Shown: positions 29,404 through 40,687, counted from the stretch's first letter. The stretch is DNA of 51,868 nucleotides from Promethearchaeota archaeon (GCA_019058015.1 JAHLWH010000122.1:1-51868), one strand, 5' to 3'. Notes: a model not told the origin generated them from the sequence alone. Translations and numbers: made by a program.

Positions 29404-30513
29404 TCAATCAATAATATTATTTATAACAAGATTTGATATATGCTGAATTTTTTTATCTAAATTCATTTTATGCGCTATATAGCGAAGATTAAAAATACAG
29501 AAAGGACAAGAAGATATGATATTTTCACTTTTTGATTCCTTAATGATTTCTGTACCAATTTTTCGAGATAATTCTTTATCAATTGATCGAACACCCGATC
29601 CTGCCCCACAACAATAGGCATTTTCTCGATTTTGGGAAAGTTCATCAATAATAATTCCGCATTCGCTTAAAATCTCTCTTGGCTCTCCGTATAGCCCAGC
29701 CTTTCTCCCCAATCGACAAGAATCATGAAAGGTAAAAGTGTGGCCAACCTTTTTTAATTTTATTTTACCTTCTTTTATGAGATCCCGAATTATCTGAGCT
29801 ATATGAAATACTTTAAAATCCGTTTCGCCAAACAATCTGGGATAATAGGTTGAAAAACAACGATAACAACCAGCACATGGTACAATAATTCTTTTTATTC
29901 CCAATTTTTTAAATTTGTTAATATTTTCCTCGAAAATTCTTTTTGCAATATCAATTTTCCCACAATTAAAAGGATAAATTCCACAACAGAACTCATCTTT
30001 TAATATCATAAAATCTACACCGGCTTTTTTCAACAACTTATAGGAAGCACTGGCACTCTCTTTAACCAAAAAAGAGGGAAGACAACCAACATATAAAAGT
30101 GTATCAGAAGGATGGTCCTCAAATTTTTCTGAATCTCTAAATTCCTCCGGTATCCAATCAAGTCGCTTCTCTGGATCTCCATTAACAGAATTTCCCTTCT
30201 CAAGGATTCCATTAATTATGACATTATGCTTAGCTAAAGGTCCTAAACCCTTATTTACCAGCTCGATTTTTGAATCGGCAATAATAGTAGAGATTTTTAT
30301 TTCCTCCGGACAAACCACTTCACACCTACCACATTCTGTACAGTAGTAAATGCTTTGGATTTCATCTTGGGTTATTTCCTTTTCATTAAGTAATTCATTG
30401 ATAATTTGGAGCCTTACTAATGGAGAATACAAGCGATTTTCAGTAGAATAATAAGTGCAACAAACATCTATACACGCTTCACACTCCGTACAGGTTGAAA
30501 TATCTTCTAACAT
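29404..30513 (-). CDS. (Fe-S)-binding CCG-domain protein, HdrD/GlpC-like
   Basis: TCTECEACIDVC; YYCTECGRCEVVCP; two CCG-type domains (FCCGIYPFN; YCCGAGSGVR). ATG at 30513 preferred over 30621 to avoid overlap. Confidence 0.88.
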   Translation of the reverse strand: MLEDISTCTECEACIDVCCTYYSTENRLYSPLVRLQIINELLNEKEITQDEIQSIYYCTECGRCEVVCPEEIKISTIIADSKIELVNKGLGPLAKHNVIINGILEKGNSVNGDPEKRLDWIPEEFRDSEKFEDHPSDTLLYVGCLPSFLVKESASASYKLLKKAGVDFMILKDEFCCGIYPFNCGKIDIAKRIFEENINKFKKLGIKRIIVPCAGCYRCFSTYYPRLFGETDFKVFHIAQIIRDLIKEGKIKLKKVGHTFTFHDSCRLGRKAGLYGEPREILSECGIIIDELSQNRENAYCCGAGSGVRSIDKELSRKIGTEIIKESKSENIISSCPFCIFNLRYIAHKMNLDKKIQHISNLVINNIID

Positions 30514-30541
30514 CTGTTTTTTATTTATTATATTTTCCTTT

Positions 30542-31114
30542 TCAACGATTACTTTTAACCTCTTTAACAATATAATCCAAGAGTTTTTTTCCTGCTGTTT
30601 GTAATTCGCCTGAATTATCAACAGTAAAATCGGCTATATCTAAATATTGATTTTTCCGGGCTCTTTCAAGCCTTTCTTGAAGCTCTTTAGAATCCTCCCT
30701 CTCACGTTCCTTAATTCTCTGAGCAGTAATCTCAAAAGGAACATACACAAAAATAATCCTTAAAAATTCATAATTTTTTTTAGCCTCCTCCAAAATCCTC
30801 CGGCTAACATTCACAAGAACTGAATGTCCCGCTTCAATCTTCTCCATTATATCCTTTTGCACCCCATAAAACTTATGATATGTTCTCCAATGAAAAACAA
30901 ACTCCACTCTATTTAACATTTCTTTAAATTCATCCTCTGTTATTGAAATAAAATCTTCTGTATCGGGAGATGGAAGGCGAGTAATAAATCTCTTAGGAAC
31001 AATAAGTGGTGTTAATTCTTTTGGGTAATTATTCAACACCTCTCTTATTAAAGAATCTTTACCAGAACCAGAATTTCCAACTATAAAAAAGAGCTTACCG
31101 CCGATTTCACACAC
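30542..31114 (-). CDS. Guanylate kinase/PhnN-like P-loop kinase
   Basis: FFIVGNSGSGKDSLIREVL; FITRLPSPDTEDFISITEDEFKEM; FHWRTYHKFYGV. Confidence 0.85.
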   Translation of the reverse strand: MCEIGGKLFFIVGNSGSGKDSLIREVLNNYPKELTPLIVPKRFITRLPSPDTEDFISITEDEFKEMLNRVEFVFHWRTYHKFYGVQKDIMEKIEAGHSVLVNVSRRILEEAKKNYEFLRIIFVYVPFEITAQRIKEREREDSKELQERLERARKNQYLDIADFTVDNSGELQTAGKKLLDYIVKEVKSNR

Positions 31115-31295
31115 CTATTTAATATTAATACAAGAAAATAATAATAATTTTTACAAAATATTAATGAACATTTATTATTTATATTTTCAAAATTCTTAAA
31201 AATATTTTTAAAAAATTAAACTTAAAAAGTTAATTAACAAATTATAATATTATTTTTATTTAATTTTACAAAAAAAAAGATGTTTAAAATAAAAA

Positions 31296-33014
31296 ATGAG
31301 CGAAAAAAAATTTTGGAAAAAATCATGGGATGATGGAATTACTGATTTTGACCCAGAATTGTGGGAAACAACCTATATTGACGCAATTAGACCAACCTTT
31401 GAAAATTTTCTAAATAAAATGGCTTTTGAATTTTTAGGCATAGAAATAACATTTGGAGAATTGGATAAATATTCTAATCAATTTGCAAATTTTTTAATCG
31501 ATTCTGGCTTTCAAAAAGGAGATATCGTTGGTCATAATTTACCAAATACACCACAATTTATGATTGCTTGGCTTGGTACATTAAAAGTAGGTTGTGTTTT
31601 CTCTGGAGTATCACCTTTACTTTCATCCGAACAAATGCAATATCAATTAAGCGATTTAGGCATAGGAGGAAAAAAAGTTGGGATAGTTACGCTCGATGCG
31701 ATCTTCGAGCATCGGCTTAAAGAAATTGCCCCAAAATTACCGCAACTAGAATTAATTATAACTACAAATATAGCTGACTTTTTACCGAAATTTAAACAGG
31801 TCCTAGGAAAATTATTAAAAAAAATTCCTACTGGAAAAGTAATTCCACTTGAAGGAAAAAAAGTAGTTAATTTTATGGACATTTTGAAAAATTACTCTAC
31901 AGAGTTACCTGATGTAGAATTAACTCCAGATGATTTGGCATACATAATATATACTGGTGGAACTACCGGACCTCCGAAAGGGGCAATGTTAACTCATCGT
32001 AGTGCGGTTGCTGATTTAACTATTGTTATGAGATGGCTCAACTGGGAGGAGAATAGAGGTGGTGGCACTGCTCTTTCAGGATTTCCCTTATTTCATATAG
32101 CAGGGCTATTCTTCTGCGAGAATTGTGTATTTCTAGGCTGGTCACAAATTTTAGTTCCTGATCCACGTGATACAAATCTTATTGTAAAAAAAATTGAAAA
32201 ATACAAACCAACAGCCTTGGTTAATGTTCCATCTTTGTTCCAGATGTTGATAAAACATCCAAAATTTAAGAAATTGGATCATTCTGAATTAGATGTCTGT
32301 ATTTCTTCAGCATCTCCTTTTCCACTTGAATCTAAAAAAGAATTAGAAAGTATTGTTGGTGAAGGTAAATTACTAGAAGTTTACGGCATGACTGAGACTT
32401 CTCCGCTTTCAGTTATGAACCCTTATAGAGGAACAAGGAAGTTAGGTTCTATTGGCCTTCCACTGCCAAATTGTGATATAAAATTAGTAGATCCAGTTAC
32501 GGGTAAAGAAGTTGGAATTGGGGAGCCGGGGGAAATCTGTGTAAAAGGAGCTATGGTTATGACGGGTTATTTAAACAAACCAGAAGAAACTAAAATGGCT
32601 ATAGATGGCGATGGATATATGCATAGTGGCGATGTGGGGATTTTTGATAAAGAAGGATACTTAAGGATTGTAGATCGCACAAAAGACATGATTATTGTAG
32701 GTGGTTTCAAAGTATTTTCGACAAAATTGGAAGATGTGTTGACCGCCCATCCTGCAATTGAAATGATAGCTACTATTGGCATTCCAAATCCTGACAGACC
32801 AGGCTCAGAACTGGTAAAAGCTTACATACAAATTGACCCTGATTATTCATATGATGGTAATGAGGAGGCATTGAAGGAAGATATAATTAAATTTGCAAAA
32901 GAGAAATGCGCACCTTATGAAGTCCCCAAAATTATTGAATTTGCTGAAGAATTACCGCTTACTCTCGTTGGAAAAGTTGATAAGAAACGATTGCGTAAAG
33001 AAGCAAGAGGATAA
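31296..33014 (+). CDS. AMP-forming acyl-CoA synthetase
   Basis: IYTGGTTGPPKGAMLTH; YGMTETSP; GYMHSGDVGIFDKEGYLRIVDRTKDMIIVGG; GKVDKKRLRKE. Confidence 0.95.
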   Translation: MSEKKFWKKSWDDGITDFDPELWETTYIDAIRPTFENFLNKMAFEFLGIEITFGELDKYSNQFANFLIDSGFQKGDIVGHNLPNTPQFMIAWLGTLKVGCVFSGVSPLLSSEQMQYQLSDLGIGGKKVGIVTLDAIFEHRLKEIAPKLPQLELIITTNIADFLPKFKQVLGKLLKKIPTGKVIPLEGKKVVNFMDILKNYSTELPDVELTPDDLAYIIYTGGTTGPPKGAMLTHRSAVADLTIVMRWLNWEENRGGGTALSGFPLFHIAGLFFCENCVFLGWSQILVPDPRDTNLIVKKIEKYKPTALVNVPSLFQMLIKHPKFKKLDHSELDVCISSASPFPLESKKELESIVGEGKLLEVYGMTETSPLSVMNPYRGTRKLGSIGLPLPNCDIKLVDPVTGKEVGIGEPGEICVKGAMVMTGYLNKPEETKMAIDGDGYMHSGDVGIFDKEGYLRIVDRTKDMIIVGGFKVFSTKLEDVLTAHPAIEMIATIGIPNPDRPGSELVKAYIQIDPDYSYDGNEEALKEDIIKFAKEKCAPYEVPKIIEFAEELPLTLVGKVDKKRLRKEARG

Positions 33015-33339
33015 AAAGTAAAAAATTAAATTATTTTTTGAGAATTCCTTTTTTTCTCTTTTTACCATAGCTATAATTATTTTTATATAACTAAAATTTG
33101 ATATATTAAAATCTTTTTTTTTTTAATTTTAAAATTGACGGAAGGGGAAGGGTTTTTTCTTTAATAATATATCAGAAAAACTATTTTCGGAACATTTATG
33201 CTAAAGACATTGAGATTTTTATATTTTTAATGAAATATACCGTGAAAAATTAGTCCAAATATCACAAATATAAAGATTTATAAAATAATTTTGTTCAATA
33301 ATATTATCCAAAAAATTTAATAAAAAATATTATACAAAA

Positions 33340-35073
33340 GTGTTAAAGATGTCAGAAACTTATAAATCGAGATTTTGGAAGAAAAATTGGGATCCTGGTA
33401 TGGAAGATATAGACCCCAAAGAATTTGAGACGACTTATGTTGATATGATTAAACCTGTATTTGATGATTATCCAGATAAAATTGCTTTAGGGTTTTTGGG
33501 AGTAGATATAACTTACAGAGAGTTAGATAAATACAGTAATCAATTTGCGAATATGTTAATTGAGAAAGGCTTTGAAAAAGGTGACGTTGTTGGTATAAAT
33601 TTGCCAAATACGCCAGAATATATGATAAGTTTACTTGGAACATTGAAAGCGGGATGTATCGTTTCTGGAGTATCCCCCCTCCTTTCAGCGGCGCAAATAC
33701 AATATCAGTTAAATGATTTGGGATCTGGTGGAAAAAAGGTAGCATTTGTTACACTAGACGCCATATTCGCTGGACATATAGTTAAAATTGCTTCACAAAT
33801 CTCGCAACTGAAACTGATTATAACAACAAGTGTGGCTGGGTTTTTACCAAAAATTAAGCAAGTATTAGGGAAATTGCTTGGTAAGATACCTAAAGGTAAG
33901 GTAATTCCTTTACCTGAAAAGGTTGTTATTGGAATGCATAAGGATGTTCTAAAGAATTATTCTACAGATCCAATAGATATTAAATTAACTCCTGATGATA
34001 TCGGGTGGATTCAATATACGGGCGGAACCACAGGTCCTCCAAAAGGAGCTGTATTAACTCATAGAAATTGCTGTTCGAATATTATGAGCATTGTAAGATG
34101 GCTAGATTGGGAGAGTGGAAAAGGAGTATTATTAAGTGGTTTTCCAATGTTTCATGCCGCCGGTCTTACAGTTGCTGAAGGTGCTATATATTATGGTTTT
34201 TCTCAAGTACTAATTCCGAATCCCAGAGACACAGGGCATATCGTAAAAGAAATAGAAAAATATAAACCAACTAACTTAGTAAATGTGCCTTCTTTATATC
34301 AGATGTTAATTAAAGATCCAGGTTTCAAAGAGTTAGATCATTCAGCTTTAGGGACTTGTGTATCTGCCGCTGCTCCCTTTCCTGCCGTTAGTGCGGAAGA
34401 ACTAGAAAAGGTTATTGGAAAAGGAAAGCTGCTTGAGCTTTATGGTATGACTGAAACTTCACCAGTTTCAACTATGAACCCCTCTAAAGGTAAAAAGAAA
34501 CTGGGGACTGTTGGACTACCGTTTTTGAATGTAGACTTAAAAATAGTAGATCCAGCAACTGGAGAGGAAGTTCCTTTGGGAGAACCCGGCGAGATTTGTG
34601 TTAAAGGTGTTTTAGTAATGAAAGAATATTACAACAAACCAGAAGAGACTAAAAAAGCAATTGATAAAGATGGATATATGCATACGGGAGATGTTGGATT
34701 AATGGATTCGGACGGTTATATTAGGATTGTTGATCGTACGAAAGATATGATCATTGTGGGTGGTTACAAAGTATTTTCTAGCAAAGTTGAGAGCGTATTG
34801 GTTAAACATCCGGCAATTAATGTTCTAGCGTTAATTGGAATGCCAAATCTGGAGCGACCCGGTTCAGAAATAGTCAAAGCATTTATTCAACTCAACCCAA
34901 ATTATTCGTATGATGGGAATGAAGAAAAATTAAAAGAGGAAATAACTGCATTTGCAAAAGAAAAATTAAGTCCCTATGAGGTCCCAAAAGTTATTGAAAT
35001 TTCCAAGGAATTACCGCTTACTGTTATTGGTAAGGTCGATAAAAAGCGATTGCGAAAAGAAGCAAAAGAATAG
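33340..35073 (+). CDS. AMP-forming acyl-CoA synthetase, tandem paralog
   Basis: QYTGGTTGPPKGAVLTH; YGMTETSP; GYMHTGDVGLMDSDGYIRIVDRTKDMIIVGG; ATG at 33340 or 33349. Confidence 0.95.
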   Translation: MLKMSETYKSRFWKKNWDPGMEDIDPKEFETTYVDMIKPVFDDYPDKIALGFLGVDITYRELDKYSNQFANMLIEKGFEKGDVVGINLPNTPEYMISLLGTLKAGCIVSGVSPLLSAAQIQYQLNDLGSGGKKVAFVTLDAIFAGHIVKIASQISQLKLIITTSVAGFLPKIKQVLGKLLGKIPKGKVIPLPEKVVIGMHKDVLKNYSTDPIDIKLTPDDIGWIQYTGGTTGPPKGAVLTHRNCCSNIMSIVRWLDWESGKGVLLSGFPMFHAAGLTVAEGAIYYGFSQVLIPNPRDTGHIVKEIEKYKPTNLVNVPSLYQMLIKDPGFKELDHSALGTCVSAAAPFPAVSAEELEKVIGKGKLLELYGMTETSPVSTMNPSKGKKKLGTVGLPFLNVDLKIVDPATGEEVPLGEPGEICVKGVLVMKEYYNKPEETKKAIDKDGYMHTGDVGLMDSDGYIRIVDRTKDMIIVGGYKVFSSKVESVLVKHPAINVLALIGMPNLERPGSEIVKAFIQLNPNYSYDGNEEKLKEEITAFAKEKLSPYEVPKVIEISKELPLTVIGKVDKKRLRKEAKE

Positions 35074-35151
35074 AAAATATAAAATTTAATTATTTTTTAA
35101 AAATTCTTTTTTTTTATTATTACCGAATTTTAATCAAAAATTGGTTTCACT

Positions 35152-36036
35152 CTATTTTATTTTCTCTAAAAGGTTTTCCGTATTATTATTCAAAATATCT
35201 TGTGTTTCCTCTTTAGAGATTGGGAGGGTTAATATTTTATCGATTTCGATTTGAATTGGGGAGGTTATGGGTGCGTCAGAGCCAAATAGAAGTCGTTTAT
35301 GACCAACTGTTCGAATTAAACTTAATATTGCAAAACTTACTGAACATGAAGTTTCAAAAAAGATATTTTTATATTGTTTTAAGCTTATACCTACATCTAT
35401 AGCATATTCCATGCAGAATCCGGCATGTCCAACGATAATTCTTAAATTTGGAAATTGTTTTGCAAGTTTTGCCATATCCCTAGTGGATATTCCGCTAAAA
35501 AAGGGTGTTTTGGGAGTGGAGTGAATATAAAAGATGAAATCTCTGTCATATTCTTGCATAAAAGAAACTAATTTAATTACATCTTTAGGGATCTTTATTG
35601 AGTGAATACCGGAATGTATTTTTACGCCACAAAACCCTTTTTTAAAATGGTCTTCTAAAATTTTATAATCAGTTTCTTCTTCTTCAGGTCGAATTTTTGG
35701 ATTGAACCAAAATACTTTATAAAATCTCTCTGGAGATTTCTTAGCAATGTCAATAATATCTTGATGATCTAATTGGCCTCCCATTGCAAGATTTTTGCGA
35801 AATTCAAGCATCTTCTCGAGTTTTTGTTCTTCATTTAATTCCTTTGATTCACTATCAGCTAATTTTAAGTGAGCTGTTGGTCTAGCTCTCCTATTAGTTG
35901 TTGTGATTAATGCTTTTTCCACTTGAAATCGATCCATATATTCAATTATATCCTTGCTAGGTTTCATAAATGTTCCGTAGCTATGGAGGTGTGCATCAAA
36001 TATTTTAAAGGATGTGGGATTTATCAAATAAAACAA
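35152..36036 (-). CDS. Amidohydrolase family 2 (TIM-barrel metal-dependent hydrolase)
   Basis: IFDAHLHSYGTF; GVKIHSGIHS; IIVGHAGFCMEYA; LLFGSDAPITSP. Confidence 0.87.
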   Translation of the reverse strand: MFYLINPTSFKIFDAHLHSYGTFMKPSKDIIEYMDRFQVEKALITTTNRRARPTAHLKLADSESKELNEEQKLEKMLEFRKNLAMGGQLDHQDIIDIAKKSPERFYKVFWFNPKIRPEEEETDYKILEDHFKKGFCGVKIHSGIHSIKIPKDVIKLVSFMQEYDRDFIFYIHSTPKTPFFSGISTRDMAKLAKQFPNLRIIVGHAGFCMEYAIDVGISLKQYKNIFFETSCSVSFAILSLIRTVGHKRLLFGSDAPITSPIQIEIDKILTLPISKEETQDILNNNTENLLEKIK

Positions 36037-36219
36037 CTTTTTCCTTAGATGATGTTATTTCTTAAAAATTAGCCTAGTTAATTAAATTTTTTGAACAATT
36101 AAGGAGATTTGAAAATTTATGATTTAATTAATTTTTTTTAATAATAAGTCTTTTATTTTAAATAGAAATTAATCAATGAAAAGTATGAATGAAGTTAAGT
36201 ATAAGACAATTACTTATCA

Positions 36220-36321
36220 ATTAAACAGTTAGCGGATGGTGTTATGGAATTGCCTTTAAAGGAAGAGGTAAAAAAGAAATGGTTATATAACAATGCTACG
36301 AAACTTTTAGGCATTGAATAA
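36220..36321 (+). pseudogene. C-terminal remnant, probably of an amidohydrolase-family gene
   Basis: IKQLADGVMELPLKEEVKKKWLYNNATKLLGIE* resembles the 'LPI..E....IL..NA..LLG' C-terminus of this family; preceded by in-frame stops. Confidence 0.55.
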
Positions 36322-36391
36322 TAAATTCTTTTAAAAATTTTTTTAAAAAAAATTAAAAATTATTAATAGAAAATTCAATTTAGAGTTTATT

Positions 36392-38437
36392 TTATCCTAG
36401 GTATTCAATTTCGGTTTGAAGGCGAATATCTCTGGATGAGCTTCCAATAAGAATTTTAAATATTCCTTTCTCTGCTTTCCAAGAGTTGTTTATCTCGTCA
36501 AAAAAAGAAAGAACTCTCTTTTCTAGTTCAAATATGATGGACTTTTTTTCCCCAGCTTCCAACAGAATTTTCTTAAATCCTTTTAGTTCTTTTAACGGTC
36601 TATCTACACTGCATTCAACATCTTGAACATATAATTGAACAACCTCTGCCCCAGCATGATCACCTGAGTTAGTAATATCGACTGACACCGTAAATTTATC
36701 GTCTTCTGATACCATTTTTTTATCGATCTTAAGATTATCATAGGTAAAAGTTGTATAGGATAGACCATGGCCAAAAGGAAAGCGGGGATCAATCTTTTTT
36801 GTATCAAAATGTCGGTATCCAACAAAGATTCCCTCATCATAATAAACTTTTTCATTGCCAGGATAAGTTCTTTTTGAAACATGTGCTGGGGAATCTGAAA
36901 GTTTCTTAGGGAACGTTATTGGAAGTTTTCCTGATGGATTAATATCTCCAAATATGATGTCTGCGATAACATTTCCTGCTTCTTGTCCTGCATACCAAGC
37001 CTCAACAATGGCAGGTACATTTTCTATCCAATCATCCATAGCGATAGGACTACCGTTAATAAGAATGACTATTGTTTTGGGATTTTCTTGAGCAATCTCA
37101 TTAATCAGTTCAATTTGTTCGGGAGGAAGATCAAGTTTTATTTTATCCTTATTTTCTCTATCTCCATATTTTTTGTGATTGAGCCCTGCAAAAACAATGG
37201 CTACATCTGCCTCTGACGGTATATCTATAATTTCCACTTTTTCACTACATTTTTCCTTCAATCCCTTAAGCGGTGTGATTTCATAAAAAGCTCGAATCAT
37301 TGAACTACCACCTCCAAAAGCCATTTTTTTATCTGCATTAGGTCCTAGAACAGCCAACTTTTTGATCTTTTCGATATCTAAGGGCAATAGATTTTTTTTG
37401 TTCTTTAGAAGCACTATTCCTTCTTCAGCTATTTTTCGGGCTACAATCTGATGTTCAGGGGTATTTCTACTGCCCGGTGGGATTGTTTTCTCATCATCTA
37501 AAAGACCGGTAAGAAACATTACCCTTAATAATCGTTTCACATTCTCATTAAGTGAATCTTCCGTAAAATATCCCGCTGTAAGCGCCTCTCTTAATCTTTT
37601 TACCTTATATTTGATGGGGTGTGGCATTTCGAGTGTCATTCCAGCGTTTATACAACTTTCAGTTTTTAAAATATGTCTAGTTGCAAACCAGTCACTTACT
37701 ACAAAACCCCTAAAACCCCATTCTTCCATTAGTCTTTCTTTTAATATGTTTTTGTTTTCACAGCCAAATATACCATTAACCTTGTTATAGCAAGCCATAA
37801 TAGACCATACATCCGCTTCTCGAACAACAGCCTCAAATGCGGGGAGATATATCTCTTGAAGAGCTCTTTCACTTACTTCAGCACTGACTTTAAATCTATT
37901 TAGTTCTTGATTATTACATACATAATGCTTCACACACGCCGCAATTCTCTGACTTTGAATTCCTTTAACAACAGGAACGGCCATTTTTATGTTTAAATGA
38001 GGATCTTCTGTTTGATATTCAAAAGTTCTTCCATTGAGCGGAGTTCTATCAATATTTATACCTGGAGCAAGGAGCATATTAGATCCAACATCTCTTACTT
38101 CTTGCGCTATGGCTACTCCGAATTGCTCAGATAACTCTGGGTTCCAAGTGGCAGTCCTACAAATAGCAGTAGGGAAGTAAGTAGTTTTTTTTATAAAAAA
38201 AGTCCCTAAAGCTCCCACGCCATGTGGACCATCAGTCATTTTGAATTTTAGGAGATTTAATCTTTTTATTTTTTTAGTAAAAAAAAGTCTTGTTCCAGAA
38301 CATATTTTGAATTTTTCTTCTAAAGTTAATCGTCTTAAGAGATCTTCTACTCTTTTTTCCAGATCCAGGTTGTTATCCATAAAAGGTAGTTTTGCAATAT
38401 CTCCTTTAGACAAATCTTTATCTATATTTATTTTCAC
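36392..38437 (-). CDS. GH3 family beta-glucosidase-like glycoside hydrolase
   Basis: KMTDGPHGVG; GFVVSDWFATRH; GVQSQRIAACVKHY; fibronectin-III-like C-term. Confidence 0.93.
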   Translation of the reverse strand: MKINIDKDLSKGDIAKLPFMDNNLDLEKRVEDLLRRLTLEEKFKICSGTRLFFTKKIKRLNLLKFKMTDGPHGVGALGTFFIKKTTYFPTAICRTATWNPELSEQFGVAIAQEVRDVGSNMLLAPGINIDRTPLNGRTFEYQTEDPHLNIKMAVPVVKGIQSQRIAACVKHYVCNNQELNRFKVSAEVSERALQEIYLPAFEAVVREADVWSIMACYNKVNGIFGCENKNILKERLMEEWGFRGFVVSDWFATRHILKTESCINAGMTLEMPHPIKYKVKRLREALTAGYFTEDSLNENVKRLLRVMFLTGLLDDEKTIPPGSRNTPEHQIVARKIAEEGIVLLKNKKNLLPLDIEKIKKLAVLGPNADKKMAFGGGSSMIRAFYEITPLKGLKEKCSEKVEIIDIPSEADVAIVFAGLNHKKYGDRENKDKIKLDLPPEQIELINEIAQENPKTIVILINGSPIAMDDWIENVPAIVEAWYAGQEAGNVIADIIFGDINPSGKLPITFPKKLSDSPAHVSKRTYPGNEKVYYDEGIFVGYRHFDTKKIDPRFPFGHGLSYTTFTYDNLKIDKKMVSEDDKFTVSVDITNSGDHAGAEVVQLYVQDVECSVDRPLKELKGFKKILLEAGEKKSIIFELEKRVLSFFDEINNSWKAEKGIFKILIGSSSRDIRLQTEIEYLG

Positions 38438-38454
38438 CTAAATTTTAGATTTAT

Positions 38455-40485
38455 TTACTCTATATATTCAATTTCTCCTTTTTGATGGATATCTTTCGAT
38501 GAGCTTCCAACGAGAATATTAAAAGATCCATTCTCTGCTTTCCAACAGGAAGTTTTTTCATCAAAAAAAGAGAGATCTTTCTTTTCTAGTTCAAATACGA
38601 TGGTCTTTTTTTCACCAGAATCCAACTGAACTTTCTTAAAACCTTTTAATTCTTTTAATGGTCTTTCTACACTGCACTCAACATCTTGAACATATAATTG
38701 GACAACCTCTGCTCCAGCGCGATCACCGGAGTTTGTGATATCAACTGACACGGTAAATTTATCATCTCCGGATATTGTTTTCCTGTCGATTTTAAGATTA
38801 TCATATGAGAAAGTCGTATAGGATAAACCATGACCAAAAGGAAAGAGAGGTTCAATATTCTTCGTATCAAAATGGCGATATCCAACAAAAATACCTTCAT
38901 CATAATAAACTTTTTCATTACCGGGATAAGTTCTTGTTGACACATGCGCCGGCGAATCTGATAATTTCTTAGGAAATGTTATTGGTAATTTTCCTGATGG
39001 GTTTACATCTCCAAAAAGAATATCTGCAATAGCGTTTCCTGCTTCCTGTCCAGCATACCAGGCCTCAATAACTGCAGGTATATTTTCTATCCAACCAACC
39101 ATATTAATAGGGCTGCCACTAATAAGAATGACTATTGTTTTAGGATTTTCTTGCACAGTTTTTTTAATCAATTCAATTTGTTCTGAAGGAAGATCAAATG
39201 AATCCCTATCAGAATCTTCGCTATCCATCCCTTTCTCATGATTAAGTCCGGCAAATATAATAACTAAATCCGCTTCTGATGGTGAATTTACAATCTGAAC
39301 CTTATTTCTGCATTTATTTTTCAGTCCTTTAAGAGGTGTAATTTCATAAGGAGGTCGAACCTGTGAGCTGCCACCACCCTCTCCCATTTCTTTATCTGCA
39401 TTTGGTCCGATTACTTTAATTTTTTTAAATGTATCAATATTTAAAGGAAGTAGATTATCTTCATTTTTTAGAAGGACTATTCCTTCTTCAGCTATCTTGC
39501 GAGAGAGAGCTTGATGTTTGGGAGTATTTCTACTGCCAGGTGGGATTGCATTCTCATTATCAAAAAGACCGGTAAGAAACATTATCCTTAGTAATCTTTT
39601 TATGTTCTCATTAAGTGTTTCTTCGGTATATTTTCCTTCTAATAAAGCTTGATTTAATTTTTTTTTTTTATATTTTATTGGCATCGGCATCTCGAGAGTT
39701 AATCCGGCGTTTATGCAGCTTTCAGTGCTTGTCGTTTTAGCTGTTGCGATCCAATCTGAAACAACGAAACCTTTAAAACCCCATTCTTCCATTAACCTTT
39801 CTTTTATTAAATTTTTATGTTCACACCCGTAAATACCATTAACCTTGTTATAACAGCCCATAAAGGACCATGCATCAGCTTCGCGAACCGTCGCCTCAAA
39901 AGCAGGAAGATAGATCTCTTGAAGAGCTCTTTCACTTACTTCAGAACTGACTGTGAATCTATTTATCTCTTGATTATTGCATATATAATGCTTCACACAC
40001 GCCGCAATTTTCTGACTCTGAACACCTCGTACAACGGGAACTGCCATTTTTTTATTAAGATAGGGATCTTCAGTTTGATATTCAAAATTTCTTCCACAGA
40101 GTGGAGTTCTATGAATATTTACGCCAGGTCCGAGAATCATATGATATTCAATATCTCTTACTTCTTGAGCTAAAGCCACTCCGAATTGCTCAGATAACTC
40201 AGGGTTCCAGGTCGCAGTCCTACAAATGGCTGTAGGGAAATAGGTGCATTCTGCATTATTTGAACTGTGAGGTCCAATACCATGAGGTCCATCTGTCATT
40301 TTGAAAGATTTTATTCCAAGTCTCTTTATTGGCTTGGTATAAAAACTTCTTTTCCCTGAGCAGAGAGTGAATTTTTCTTTCAGTGTCAATCTTCTTAAAA
40401 GATCTTCTACTCTTTTTTCTAGATCCAGATTACTGTCCATAAAAGGCAGTGTTTTTATCTCATTATTAGAAAGTTTCTTGTTCAT
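38455..40485 (-). CDS. GH3 family beta-glucosidase-like glycoside hydrolase, tandem paralog
   Basis: KMTDGPHGIG; GFVVSDWIATAK; highly similar along its length to the adjacent gene. Confidence 0.93.
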   Translation of the reverse strand: MNKKLSNNEIKTLPFMDSNLDLEKRVEDLLRRLTLKEKFTLCSGKRSFYTKPIKRLGIKSFKMTDGPHGIGPHSSNNAECTYFPTAICRTATWNPELSEQFGVALAQEVRDIEYHMILGPGVNIHRTPLCGRNFEYQTEDPYLNKKMAVPVVRGVQSQKIAACVKHYICNNQEINRFTVSSEVSERALQEIYLPAFEATVREADAWSFMGCYNKVNGIYGCEHKNLIKERLMEEWGFKGFVVSDWIATAKTTSTESCINAGLTLEMPMPIKYKKKKLNQALLEGKYTEETLNENIKRLLRIMFLTGLFDNENAIPPGSRNTPKHQALSRKIAEEGIVLLKNEDNLLPLNIDTFKKIKVIGPNADKEMGEGGGSSQVRPPYEITPLKGLKNKCRNKVQIVNSPSEADLVIIFAGLNHEKGMDSEDSDRDSFDLPSEQIELIKKTVQENPKTIVILISGSPINMVGWIENIPAVIEAWYAGQEAGNAIADILFGDVNPSGKLPITFPKKLSDSPAHVSTRTYPGNEKVYYDEGIFVGYRHFDTKNIEPLFPFGHGLSYTTFSYDNLKIDRKTISGDDKFTVSVDITNSGDRAGAEVVQLYVQDVECSVERPLKELKGFKKVQLDSGEKKTIVFELEKKDLSFFDEKTSCWKAENGSFNILVGSSSKDIHQKGEIEYIE

Positions 40486-40687
40486 GTAATTATCCTCAAA
40501 TCTCTAATATATATTAAATCAATAATATAGTTAATTCAATAAAACAAATAAATATTCTTAAATTGCATCTTTATCTTCAGTTTACCTGGTTTGTCATCAA
40601 ATTGGAAAAAAGAGATCTTAACAAAACCCAGAGATTATAGAAATTTCTGAGAAATTTGCAAATTTTATTTGATATTAATTATTTTAG

